From positions 87,837 to 151,836 of the forward strand of contig NZ_WWCP01000010.1 of assembly GCF_009857505.1 (NCBI RefSeq): a stretch of 64,000 nucleotides of DNA, in the 5' to 3' direction. Each line of letters starts with the position of its first letter. Positions within the stretch are counted from its first letter, which is position 1. A model generated the notes under the pieces. It was not told the origin of the DNA, did not search any database, and was given only the letters and a program-made list of their open reading frames with translations. The translations under genes were made by a program, and so were the position numbers. Below, in pieces: positions 45,772 to 54,757 of this stretch. This DNA comes from Duganella lactea (GTDB lineage Bacteria; Pseudomonadota; Gammaproteobacteria; Burkholderiales; Burkholderiaceae_D).

Positions 45772-48096
45772 TTAGAGGCTCGGACCGTTGCCACCAGGGG
45801 CACGGAACATGCCGCCGCCATTGCGCAGGCGTGGATCGCCGGTCACACCTCCGAGCCGGAAACTCAACGCCACCGAGTAGACGCGCCCGGCCTGCCTGCT
45901 GTAGCTCTCCGACTGCACAAAATCCGAGTACTGCACGCCGCGATTCACATTGCTGTTGAACAGATCGCGGATGCTGGCGCGCAGCGTGATGCCGGGCGTG
46001 AAGGTCCAGTTCCAGGCGGGCGTGACCATCCAGGTGGAGCCTGTCTGGTACTGACCGTACAGGCGCTTGCCGGTGTAGTTGCCGTTCAGTTGGAAGCTGT
46101 GCGTGCCGAGTGTGTATTGCCCGCGCAGCTGCAGCGTTTTCGGATTCGACGTCAGCGCCGTCTCCCTGGTGTAGCGCGTGCCGTCCGCGTTGTAGTTGTT
46201 GGACAGCACCGACTGGGTCAGGCGCTGCAGATTGAGGGTCGCGCCAAAGTTCAGCGTGCTGTCCGGGCGGCCCTGCAAATTAAGGCTTAGCCCATTGATG
46301 GTCTTGGCGCCGAAGTTGGCCGCCTCGACGATTACCACCGCGCTGCCCGGCACCGGCGTCAACATGCGGCCGATCAGCGGCGTATCCTTCTCGCGGTAGG
46401 GCGTGATGGTGTAGTTCAGCCAGCCCGCCTTGTCGTCGTATTTCAGTTCAAACTTGTCGCCGTGCGTGGCGGCCAGGCGCGGATCGCCGAGGCTATAGCT
46501 GGTGTCGCTCGTATAGCGCAGATTCGGATTGATGTCGTCCATCGAGGGGCGGGTGATGCGGCGGGTGAACGCGCCGGTCAGCGTCGCGTTGCTGGAGCCG
46601 CCCCAGGCATACTGCGCAAACATGCTCGGCATCAGCCGCTGGCTGCTGTCGCCGGCCGAGTTCTGCTGGTTGATGTAGTCGATATCGCGCCGCACCGTCT
46701 CGTAGCGCAAGCCGGGCTTGATGGTCCAATGTTCGCTCAGCCTGGCGTTGCCGGTCAGGTAGACCGCATACGAGCGCTCGATGTTCTTGAACGCGCTGGC
46801 GCGGTTGACGTCGATGACTTCCTCGCCGGTCAGCGGGTCGATGTTGAAGTAGTCGGCGTCGGTGCGGCCGGTGTTGAGGCCGGCCTTGAGCCCCGCCGTC
46901 ACCAGCAGCATGGGCGTGAGGGCCCGGGTGTAGTCCATGCTCAATTCGCTCAGGCGGTTGGTCACGTTATTCCCGTTGAGGAACTGCGCGCGTGGGCCGT
47001 TCGGTGGCGTGATGGTGTAGCTGTTGCGATTGTGGCTCTCGCCGATGCGGTCGTTGGCGGAGGTGCGGAAGTCGTAGCTGAGCTTGTCGGTGCGATTGAA
47101 CTTTTGTTCGTAGGTGACGGCCAGCTGATACATCGTCATATGGCTGTCGTTATCGCTGCGCTGCCGGTATTGCTGATAGGGCGCCGGGCCGCCCTGGTAG
47201 ATCAGGAAATCATTGACTGACGCCGTCTCGCTGTTGCCGCGGTTGTAATTGAGCGCCGCCCGCAGGCGGTCGGTTTCGCCGACGTTGTAGCTGAACGTGG
47301 GGTTCAGCGACAGCCGGTTCGATGCCATGCGGCTCGTGCCTTCACGGTGGCTGGTGGAGCTGCTGCTCCCCAGATTGGTCTGCGCATCGCTCCAGCCGCT
47401 GCGCTGGAAGATGTCGCGGCCGAGGTTCATGCCGCCTTCGATCTGGTAGCGGCCGGCGTTGTAGCTGCCGTTGAGGGCGGCGGTATGCCGTCCATCCGGC
47501 CCGAAGCCGGCGCTGATGGTGCCCTGGCCGCCCACCGGGCGCACGCGGCGCGTGATCAGATTCAGGATCGGCCCGCCGCCGCCCTCGGCGCCGAATTCGG
47601 CGCCCGGCACGGTGATCACCTCCACGCTTTCCAGCGCCCCGGCCGGATAGCTGCTCAGCGCATCGCCGGCGTTGGCGCCGGAGAACATCGCCGAGCGTTT
47701 GCCATCGACAAAGACCTGGGTGTTCTGGTTGCCGCGTATGGCCACCTTGCCGTCCTGGTCCACCGTGACGTTCGGCACGTTGGCGAGCACGTCGGCGGCG
47801 GAGGCGGCCGGCGTGATCACCTCTTTGCTGAGGTCGTAGACGGAGCGGTCGATCTGCTCGTTCGGCCGTTGCGCCACCACGGCGATGCTTTGCACGGCGT
47901 CTGCTTCGGCCGTCGTGGCGGGCTGTGCCGATTTGGCCGTCACCGGCGCGGCCGGCTGTGGCTTGGCTTGGGCTTGCGGCTGGGCTGGTGTCTGAGGTGG
48001 GCTCTGCGCCAGCGCCGTGGCGCCGGCGCAGAGCAAGGTCAGGCCGGCCAGGCGGACGGGCAGCGGGGCGGTGCGCGGCATGGGATTTTTGTGCAT
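45772..48096 (-). CDS. TonB-dependent receptor / outer-membrane beta-barrel protein of the GH43-PL26 operon
   Basis: Outer-membrane protein of 774 aa. The signal peptide ends around GATALAQ, then a Pro/Ala/Gln-rich linker (residues about 32-60) and a TonB-receptor plug (ANVPNVTVDQDGKVAIRGNQ, VFVDGKRSAMF, VEVITVPGAEFGAEGGGG). The barrel is of the outer-membrane-beta-barrel type 3 class, ending YSVALSFRLGG before a short extension. Last gene of a three-gene operon: its ATG overlaps the stop of the GH43 gene by one base. Likely takes up the products of the lyase and GH43 enzyme. Confidence 0.87.
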   Translation of the reverse strand: MHKNPMPRTAPLPVRLAGLTLLCAGATALAQSPPQTPAQPQAQAKPQPAAPVTAKSAQPATTAEADAVQSIAVVAQRPNEQIDRSVYDLSKEVITPAASAADVLANVPNVTVDQDGKVAIRGNQNTQVFVDGKRSAMFSGANAGDALSSYPAGALESVEVITVPGAEFGAEGGGGPILNLITRRVRPVGGQGTISAGFGPDGRHTAALNGSYNAGRYQIEGGMNLGRDIFQRSGWSDAQTNLGSSSSTSHREGTSRMASNRLSLNPTFSYNVGETDRLRAALNYNRGNSETASVNDFLIYQGGPAPYQQYRQRSDNDSHMTMYQLAVTYEQKFNRTDKLSYDFRTSANDRIGESHNRNSYTITPPNGPRAQFLNGNNVTNRLSELSMDYTRALTPMLLVTAGLKAGLNTGRTDADYFNIDPLTGEEVIDVNRASAFKNIERSYAVYLTGNARLSEHWTIKPGLRYETVRRDIDYINQQNSAGDSSQRLMPSMFAQYAWGGSSNATLTGAFTRRITRPSMDDINPNLRYTSDTSYSLGDPRLAATHGDKFELKYDDKAGWLNYTITPYREKDTPLIGRMLTPVPGSAVVIVEAANFGAKTINGLSLNLQGRPDSTLNFGATLNLQRLTQSVLSNNYNADGTRYTRETALTSNPKTLQLRGQYTLGTHSFQLNGNYTGKRLYGQYQTGSTWMVTPAWNWTFTPGITLRASIRDLFNSNVNRGVQYSDFVQSESYSRQAGRVYSVALSFRLGGVTGDPRLRNGGGMFRAPGGNGPSL

Positions 48097-49046
48097 CAGT
48101 TCGCTTTTCGAAGGCGGTCGAGTAAGGCTTCCGGCACGGCGATCACGGTGCCGTGGCGCATGCGTTGCGGCGTGCCCTCGTCCGGGAAGTGCATCTGCTG
48201 GCTCACATCTTCCCAGTGCACCAGATCGCGCGAGCGCAGCGCGCCGTAGCGCTTGTCAATGTAGGCGTCATAATAAACGATGGTGTCGGCGCCGATCTGA
48301 ATCGCGGTCGGCCCCTCGACCCACACGCCGGGTGGCGAAATCGGCGCGCTCAGCTTGCCGAACGGCCCATGCAGATCCGGCGCCGCCACCACCTGTAGAT
48401 ATTTGCGCGGTGGATGGCGCGTCTCATCCTTCACCAGCAGATGCTGCTGGCCGTTGGCGCGCACGAAGGTGGCGTCGATCACGCTGAAGCCGGGATCGTA
48501 AAACAGCCTGGTCGGCGTGAAGGTGACGAAATCCTTGGTCGTGGTGGCGTAGATGCGGTGGTTGTACTTGTCCTCGGAGGTTCCCGCCGTCTGCGCAAAC
48601 CTGCCCGGCACGGTGGAGGACCAGAAGATCAGGTACTCGCCGCGTGGCGCGTCGTAGACGATTTCCGGCGCCCAGGCGTTCAGCGTGCCCGGCTCGTGCG
48701 CCATCACCGGCAGCGCGCGCTGCGCCGACCAGTGCAGCAGATCGGTGGACGAGGCGTAGCCGATGTGCTGGTCCTTCCAGCCGGAGGTCCACACCATGTG
48801 GTAGATGCCGTCCGGGCCGCGCACGATGCAGGGATCGCGCATCAGCCGGGCGTCGCCCACGGTCGGCGTCAGATAGCTGCGGCCGTTGCCCAGCTTGTCC
48901 CAGTGGTAGCCATCGGTGCTGGCGGCCAGATGCAGGCCGTCCTCGCCGTTCTGGATGAAGTAGGTGAAGAGGTAGGCGTCCGCCGCCCGTGCCGCAGTGT
49001 GCGCACAAGCGACAGCCAGCAAGGCGGCCGCCAGCGCGCGGCGCAT
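48096..49046 (-). CDS. Secreted glycoside hydrolase family 43-like enzyme
   Basis: A 316-aa precursor with a signal peptide (AVACAHTAARAAD) and a five-bladed propeller of the GH43/62/32/68 clan. Clan landmarks are the general-base aspartate region ARLMRDPCIVRGPDGIYHMV, NAWAPEIVYD and EGPTAIQI with the likely acid. Members remove arabinose, xylose or galactose side chains; in this setting arabinan or galactan side chains of rhamnogalacturonan-I are the likely substrate. The true start is ATG 49046, overlapping the PL26 stop by one base; the longer open frame upstream is a shadow of that gene. Confidence 0.87.
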   Translation of the reverse strand: MRRALAAALLAVACAHTAARAADAYLFTYFIQNGEDGLHLAASTDGYHWDKLGNGRSYLTPTVGDARLMRDPCIVRGPDGIYHMVWTSGWKDQHIGYASSTDLLHWSAQRALPVMAHEPGTLNAWAPEIVYDAPRGEYLIFWSSTVPGRFAQTAGTSEDKYNHRIYATTTKDFVTFTPTRLFYDPGFSVIDATFVRANGQQHLLVKDETRHPPRKYLQVVAAPDLHGPFGKLSAPISPPGVWVEGPTAIQIGADTIVYYDAYIDKRYGALRSRDLVHWEDVSQQMHFPDEGTPQRMRHGTVIAVPEALLDRLRKAN

Positions 49047-51775
49047 CACTTGGCGGCCCCGCCCGGCAGATAATCGCCGATCAGCGCCAGATTCTGGATC
49101 GCCGCCAGGCCCCACTGCGCGGTGTCGTTGGTGCTGACGCCCTCGGCCTCCTGGACCGGATTGAGCACGGTCGGGCCATGCAGGTCCAGCGTGCGCAGCG
49201 GCTTGAGCGGCTGATCGAAGAACTCGCTCCAGGCGCGGCGCGCCAGCGCGGCGTCGCCGGTGCGCCAGGCGGCGTAGGCGGTCAGGCGTGAGTGGCCGAC
49301 GCGCAGCACCGGACTGCCGCCGTGTGGCATGCCCAGCGCGCGCACCTGCGCCGCCTTGTCGGCGTTGAACAGCGTGCAGTATTGCAGCCACGCCTGTTCA
49401 AAATCCTTGTGGCCGGTCAGCGCGATCAGCTCGGCGAAGATCTCCACCGCGCCGAACACCGAATTGAGGTGGCTGGCCGCGACCTTGTCGCCGGTCATGT
49501 TGTGCAGGTGGCCGCTGTCCTGCTCGTAGCCGGCGCGGTCGGCGTTGAAGAAGCCGTGCGGCATGGCGGCGATGTCTTTCATGCCGGTCAGCAGCTTGTC
49601 GCGGTAGCGCGGATTGCCGCCGCGTTCCCATTCGGTCAGCCAGTTGCCGGCCAGCGAACCCCAGTCGGTGCCGAAGCTGGCGCGCGCCGGATACTGGCCC
49701 TTGGGCGGCGCGTCGGCGATCTTGCGCACCGGATCGGTCGCTTCGAGCATCGCGTCGGCGTCCAGCAGTTCGCGCAGGATGTCGCCGATGCGCTCGTCGG
49801 CGGTCAGGTAGTAGTAGTAGCGGCGGTAGACGGCGGCGCTGATGCGCAGTTGCTTGGCGCTGCAGCCCCAGTGCTGCACATTGTGGCGCGAACCGAGCCC
49901 TGCGAAGCGGCCCAGGTGGTAGATGTCGACCTCGCTGGTGTGGCGCACCATGGCCTCGGCCAGGCGGAAGATGTCGGCACGGCCGCTGCGCAGGAAGCTG
50001 TACCACAGCCACAGATCGGGCGAGAGCTCGGAGTTGTCCCAGGCGTAGCCGCCGACATCGTAGCGCCAGACGTGGCGGTCGGCGTCGTAGGTGTGCATGA
50101 TGTCGCCGTAGTTCCAGAAGCCGTACCAGTGGCGCTGCTCGACCTGGCCGCGATAGAACGCGAAACGGCGGTCCAGCTCATCCTCGATGGCGGCCTTGGC
50201 CGGCGTCGACCGGTCCGGCAGGCTCCACAGGCCGCCGAACACGCCGCTGGCCAGGAAGTGCGCCGGCGCCGCCACCAGCTGCGGCGGCGTCTGCACGGCG
50301 GCGGCGATCTGCACCATGCGCTCGCGGCTCGGCGTGGCGGCCAGCGCCCACAGCGTGATCTCGCTGCTGCGCGCCACGCCGTGCGGCGTGCCGTAGCCTT
50401 TTTCGTAGTCCTCGTAGGTGATGTCCAGCCCTTGCAGCTCCTGGGCGTGGGTCTCCATGCCCATGCCGTCGTGGTAGAAGCGCAGGTCCATCGCCGGCGC
50501 GTCTGGCGACCACATCCATAAAGTGACCTCGGCGGCGCTGGTGTGGGCGTGACGGATATCCAGGCGGGTGGGGTGGCGCTGCCAGAATTCGCGCAGGCCG
50601 AAGGCGACGCCGCCGCCGTTGCCGCCGATGTAGCCGCTGCCGGCGGCGCGCTTGCCGGCGTCGGCGTCGATCCAGCCGTGGCCGGGCTTGGTGCGCTTGC
50701 GGATCTGGAAGCCGTCCGCGCTCAGCTGCGACAGCGTGTAGTCGCCCCAGGCCGGCACCAGATGCAGCGCCGACGACACCCGTGGCGCCATCTGCGCGAT
50801 GGGCGGACACGGCAGACCGGCCACCTGCGCCTGGCGGAAGGCCGCGCCCGGATCGCGCCGCAGGCCGGTCAGGCCCTGGACGGCCTCGGCCCACAGGCCG
50901 GGCTGCTCGCCGGCGAAGCGCACGTGACGGTCGTACAGCGGGCCGTCGAGCGGCACGTCGAAGCGCAGGCCGAGGCCGCGCAGGAAGTCGGTGTTCTCGT
51001 CGCCGTCAAACACGAAGGTGTGCAGGATGCGCACCGATTCGGCGCCGGCGTAGAAGTACAGGCGCAGCGAGAACGGCAGCCAGGCGCGGCCATCGGCGCT
51101 GTGTTTGCCCTCGACCTTGACGACCGCGCGCACCGGCCCGCGCTGCTCCACCGTGACGGCGGTGACCGCGCTGTCATAGTGGCGCTGCACGGTGTTGGCC
51201 GCTTCGCTGTCGGGCGTGTTGGCGGCCAGCGCCACCAGCCGGCCGTTGCGGGCCATGTCGCGGCCGTCGCGGCTGATGGCCTGGATCACATGGGGACCAC
51301 GGCGCGCCACGCTGCAGCGGATCACGCCGGTGTTGACGACGATGCTGTCGGCGCGTTCCTCCACCGTCACGGCGGCGGCCGGTGCTGTCGCGTCGGCGAC
51401 CGCTGCCAGTTGCAGCGTGGCGGACAGGCCGGCGTTGGCCGGTAGTGCGTGCGCTGACCACTTGATCGAGCCATCCGGCCACCAGGCCAGCGGCCAGCTT
51501 TGCACCGGCACTGGCTGGCCGTCTTCCGTGGTCAGCGCGAAGGCTGGCGTTTGCGGATGGCGACCACGCGGCCACGGCACGCCCAGCGTTGCCCCGGAAG
51601 AGAAGGCCGGCACGCCGCCCTCCAGCCAGTGCAGGGCGGCGCTGCCGTCGCCGGCGGCTGGCGTGGCGCGCGTCGGCGTGGTGGTGGTGGTCGTTGCCGT
51701 TGCCGTGGCAACGGCGGCGGCGGGCAACGCGGTGACGGCGGCGGACTTCAGAAAATTGCGGCGGCTCAGTGACAT
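49046..51775 (-). CDS. Tat-exported exo-rhamnogalacturonan lyase-like protein (PcRGLX/YetA, PL26-type)
   Basis: Large enzyme of 909 aa. A twin-arginine signal (SRRNFLK at residues 4-10, then an Ala-rich core) sends it to the periplasm already folded. The N-terminal beta domain has HWLEGGVPAFSSGATLGVPW and VQSWPLAWWPDGSIKWSAHA, matching the first domain of PcRGLX and B. subtilis YetA. The long alpha/alpha region (residues 450-880) shows GFWNYGDIMHTYD, YAWDNSELSPDLWLWY and SVFGAVEIFAEL. It probably removes terminal disaccharides from unsubstituted rhamnogalacturonan-I backbone. A short poly-Thr tract follows the signal. An in-frame GTG at 51808 is an alternative start. Confidence 0.85.
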   Translation of the reverse strand: MSLSRRNFLKSAAVTALPAAAVATATATTTTTTPTRATPAAGDGSAALHWLEGGVPAFSSGATLGVPWPRGRHPQTPAFALTTEDGQPVPVQSWPLAWWPDGSIKWSAHALPANAGLSATLQLAAVADATAPAAAVTVEERADSIVVNTGVIRCSVARRGPHVIQAISRDGRDMARNGRLVALAANTPDSEAANTVQRHYDSAVTAVTVEQRGPVRAVVKVEGKHSADGRAWLPFSLRLYFYAGAESVRILHTFVFDGDENTDFLRGLGLRFDVPLDGPLYDRHVRFAGEQPGLWAEAVQGLTGLRRDPGAAFRQAQVAGLPCPPIAQMAPRVSSALHLVPAWGDYTLSQLSADGFQIRKRTKPGHGWIDADAGKRAAGSGYIGGNGGGVAFGLREFWQRHPTRLDIRHAHTSAAEVTLWMWSPDAPAMDLRFYHDGMGMETHAQELQGLDITYEDYEKGYGTPHGVARSSEITLWALAATPSRERMVQIAAAVQTPPQLVAAPAHFLASGVFGGLWSLPDRSTPAKAAIEDELDRRFAFYRGQVEQRHWYGFWNYGDIMHTYDADRHVWRYDVGGYAWDNSELSPDLWLWYSFLRSGRADIFRLAEAMVRHTSEVDIYHLGRFAGLGSRHNVQHWGCSAKQLRISAAVYRRYYYYLTADERIGDILRELLDADAMLEATDPVRKIADAPPKGQYPARASFGTDWGSLAGNWLTEWERGGNPRYRDKLLTGMKDIAAMPHGFFNADRAGYEQDSGHLHNMTGDKVAASHLNSVFGAVEIFAELIALTGHKDFEQAWLQYCTLFNADKAAQVRALGMPHGGSPVLRVGHSRLTAYAAWRTGDAALARRAWSEFFDQPLKPLRTLDLHGPTVLNPVQEAEGVSTNDTAQWGLAAIQNLALIGDYLPGGAAK

Positions 51776-51857
51776 GGTCTCCAACTTCGGCTGGTAATTT
51801 GTGTGCACCGAGTATCGGGACCTGTCCCGGCAGTGTCAACCGGCTGGCGCCATCTAA

Positions 51858-52940
51858 TCACGTTTGTGATTGGCCGCTGTGCCGCTGGCGGAAGCGGCTC
51901 GGAGTGTCGCCGGTCCAGGCCACAAAGGCCTTTCTGAAATTGGCGGCGTCGCTGTACCCCAGGCGCACGGCGATGTCCTCATTGCTGAGCTCACGCTGAC
52001 GCAGATACAGCAGCGCCAGTTCCAGCCGCTGGGCGTTGACGATATCGCTGAAGCGGGTGCCTTCCGTCTGCAGCCGGCGCCGCAGCGTGCGCGGATGCAG
52101 CGCTAGCTGCGCCGCGGCCTGGTCGATATTGTGCATCGTGTTTGGCCGTTCGCGCAGCAGCGCCGCCACGGCGCTGGAAAACGACTCGGTGGGGGCCAGC
52201 CGTTGCGCCTCGCTCTCGCACAGTTGCAAGGCCAGCGCGTGCGTCATCGGATCGGGACGCGAGACCCCTTGCAGCACGGTGTCGGCGTCGGACAGGATGA
52301 CCTGGTTGAGCTCCTGTGCGAACTCGACCGGGCATTGCAGCCGCTGTGCATACGCCGCCGCCTGTGCCGGCGCGGCATAGCGCAGCCGCACTTGGTGAAA
52401 GCGGAACTGCGGCCCGTACAGGTCTTTGCCGATGGCGAGGGAACTGGCCAGTTTCAACTCCGTCGCGAAGCGGTAAAGCGGGTGTTCCGGATCGGCCGGC
52501 AACAGCGGATCGACCTGCCACACCGAATAGCCCGGCAAGCGCGAGTACGTCACGCGTGTCAGCGGATCGACCAGGTGGGCGTATTTGCGGACCACGCCGA
52601 TCAGTTGCTGGCGGTCGGGACTGCTGAGCATGGCGTAACCGTAAATGCCGCAGGCGACCACCTGCAGCCTGGCGCCGACATCGAAGGCGATCTCCGGTGT
52701 CAGCCGCAAGCTGTTCATCACCACGCGCAAGATTTGCAGCACCGAGTAGCGGCTGGCGGTGGACGCCAGTGTCGCCGGCGTGATGTCGCTGCCCGCCAGC
52801 GCCGCCTCCAGCGCCACGCCCTGGCGGCGCATTTCGCTCACCAGAAAAGTGATGAGGTGCGGCGAGTAGCCCCGCACCATGACATTGAACATGGAATTGT
52901 GTTGCAGTACGCCGCCAAATTCGCTCAGCAGCGCCTTCAT
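51858..52940 (-). CDS. AraC-family regulator upstream of the rhamnogalacturonan operon
   Basis: A 360-aa regulator with an N-terminal arabinose-binding-like domain of the PF12625 type (GSDITPATL ... DVGARLQVVACGIYGYAML) and a C-terminal double-HTH AraC domain (HNIDQAAAQLALHPRTLRRR and NEDIAVRLGYSDAANFRKAF). ATG 52940 was chosen because GGGAG lies 7 bases before it; an earlier ATG at 52955 lacks a site. It is read in the same direction as the lyase operon, 82 bases upstream, and probably senses a pectin-derived sugar. This domain type is more often linked to amino-acid catabolism, so the link is by position only. Confidence 0.85.
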   Translation of the reverse strand: MKALLSEFGGVLQHNSMFNVMVRGYSPHLITFLVSEMRRQGVALEAALAGSDITPATLASTASRYSVLQILRVVMNSLRLTPEIAFDVGARLQVVACGIYGYAMLSSPDRQQLIGVVRKYAHLVDPLTRVTYSRLPGYSVWQVDPLLPADPEHPLYRFATELKLASSLAIGKDLYGPQFRFHQVRLRYAAPAQAAAYAQRLQCPVEFAQELNQVILSDADTVLQGVSRPDPMTHALALQLCESEAQRLAPTESFSSAVAALLRERPNTMHNIDQAAAQLALHPRTLRRRLQTEGTRFSDIVNAQRLELALLYLRQRELSNEDIAVRLGYSDAANFRKAFVAWTGDTPSRFRQRHSGQSQT

Positions 52941-53108
52941 GCCGACGCTCCCCATTGTCCCGATTCGCTCAAAAAGTGTCCCATTTCAACCTGTAATACT
53001 TTCTTTGGAATAACTATACTGCCGGTGCAGTCGTGGTGTCAAAAAATATAGTCACTTCCTTAAAACCTAGCGAGCGTGATATCGCGTGCCGATTCATGCA
53101 ATATAACT

Positions 53109-54743
53109 ATGACAATTAACTCTTCTATTCGTCAGCGCCTGATCGGGGCGATGACCATTCTTGGCCTGTTGGTGATCCTGACAGGCGTCGCGGGTATCTA
53201 CGGCATGCGGGCGATGTATGCCAGCATGCGCGAAATCAACACCAACACCCTGCCGTCGGCGCTGGCGATCGCCGACTCCCAGCTGGCCATCGCCCGCGCC
53301 AGGCTGGTGCTGGACCGGGTGGTGGTCAAGGGCGGCCAGGCCGACGAGGCCGAACTGGGCCGGGCCGCGGCGTACATGACACAAGCCGACAAGGCTTGGG
53401 CCGACTACCTGGCGCTGCCGCAGGAAAGCGCGGAAAAAGCCCTGTCCGACGAAGTCGGCCGGCGCCGGCGCGCCTTGAGCGACGAGGGCTATCGCCCGAT
53501 GCTGCAAGCCATCGGCGCGGAAGACAACGCCCGCGCGCGACATTACGCGATGACGGTGTTGCCGGCCCTGTACACTGAACTGACCAAGGCGGCGGCGGCG
53601 CTGACCGATTTCCAGAGCCAGGTCAACCAGCGTTATTACGCCGCCAGCCAGGACAGTTACCAGCGTCAGCTGTGGATCGCCGGGGCCGCGATTGCCGTCA
53701 GCCTGTTGACCAGCGTGGTGGCTTGCCTGTCGCTGTTGCGCGCCATCATGGGGCCGATTTCCAGCACCATCCGCCACTTCGACGGCATCGCCACCGGTGA
53801 TCTGGGCAAGCCGATCATCGTGCACAGCCAGGACGAGATGGGCAAGCTGATGCAGGGACTGGCCGGCATGCAGCAGCAGTTGGCCGGCACCATCCGTGCC
53901 GTGCGCAACGGCACGGAAACCATCGCCACCGCCACCACGCAGATCGCCGCCGGCAATCTGGACCTGTCGCGCCGCACCGAGCAGCAGGCCGCCAGCCTGG
54001 AAGAAACCGCTTCGTCGCTGGAGCAGTTGACCGCCGCCGTGCGGCAGAACAGCGAATCGGCGCGCCAGTCCAGCGCGTTGGCGCACACCGTCTCGCAGGC
54101 GGCCCAGCAAAGCGGCGAGCTGGTGCATGGCGTGGTGGGCACCATGAGCGACATCCGCCAGGCCTCGGCGCGCATCGCCGACATCATCGGCGTGATCGAC
54201 GGCATTGCTTTCCAGACCAACATCCTGGCGCTGAACGCGGCGGTGGAAGCGGCCCGCGCCGGCGAGCAGGGGCGCGGCTTCGCCGTCGTGGCCGCCGAGG
54301 TGCGCCATCTGGCGCAGCGTAGCGCCGAGGCCGCCAAGGACATCAAGGAACTGATCGGCGAATCGGTCGGTCGGGTCGACCGCGGCGCCGACCTGGTGGC
54401 CTCCGCCGGCGACTCGATGACCCGGCTGGTCGGCGATATCCAGCGTGTCGCGCGGCTGATGTCGGAGATCGAGCATGCCGGACAGGAGCAGGAAGTCGGC
54501 ATCGGCCAGATCAACCAGGCCATCACCGAACTGGACGCCGTGACGCAGCAAAACGCGGCGCTGGTGGAGGAGGCGACCGCCGCCGCCGAGGCGCTGCGTG
54601 AGCAGGCCGAACGGCTGGCCGGCGAGGTCTCGGTCTTCCAGCTGGACGATGGCGCCCAACGCGCGGCATCGCCGCCGCGCCAGCTTCCCCGCTTGCATTC
54701 GCCAGCGGGCCAGCCAGCCATGATGCCGGCGACGCTGGGCTGA
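53109..54743 (+). CDS. Methyl-accepting chemotaxis protein with 4-helix-bundle sensor
   Basis: Transmembrane chemoreceptor of 544 aa. TM1 (residues about 10-32) is followed by a periplasmic four-helix-bundle domain (4HB_MCP type, to about 190), TM2, a HAMP domain (MGPISSTIRHFDGIATGDL) and a signalling hairpin whose tip [20 protein letters not shown] is perfectly canonical. Methylation regions flank it (RRTEQQAASLEETASSLEQL). A ligand cannot be predicted. ATG 53109 fits the family start; a GTG at 53076 would add 11 residues. It converges with a second chemoreceptor 14 bases away. Confidence 0.9.
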   Translation: MTINSSIRQRLIGAMTILGLLVILTGVAGIYGMRAMYASMREINTNTLPSALAIADSQLAIARARLVLDRVVVKGGQADEAELGRAAAYMTQADKAWADYLALPQESAEKALSDEVGRRRRALSDEGYRPMLQAIGAEDNARARHYAMTVLPALYTELTKAAAALTDFQSQVNQRYYAASQDSYQRQLWIAGAAIAVSLLTSVVACLSLLRAIMGPISSTIRHFDGIATGDLGKPIIVHSQDEMGKLMQGLAGMQQQLAGTIRAVRNGTETIATATTQIAAGNLDLSRRTEQQAASLEETASSLEQLTAAVRQNSESARQSSALAHTVSQAAQQSGELVHGVVGTMSDIRQASARIADIIGVIDGIAFQTNILALNAAVEAARAGEQGRGFAVVAAEVRHLAQRSAEAAKDIKELIGESVGRVDRGADLVASAGDSMTRLVGDIQRVARLMSEIEHAGQEQEVGIGQINQAITELDAVTQQNAALVEEATAAAEALREQAERLAGEVSVFQLDDGAQRAASPPRQLPRLHSPAGQPAMMPATLG

Positions 54744-54757
54744 TCCGCCCAACCGTC

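Noticed and set aside
48096..49391. Upstream extension of the GH43 gene to 431 codons
   Set aside because: The extra 115 codons are out-of-frame sequence of the PL26 gene; a signal peptide begins at the ATG at 49046.
51650..51720. Short repetitive stretch of GTGGTGGTGGTCG in the lyase gene as a variable repeat
   Set aside because: It simply encodes the Thr/Ala-rich linker after the Tat signal; too short and imperfect to call a repeat locus.
53061..53095. Possible FliA (sigma-28) promoter before the first chemoreceptor (TAAA and GCCGATTC)
   Set aside because: Spacing between the two elements is about eight bases too long.
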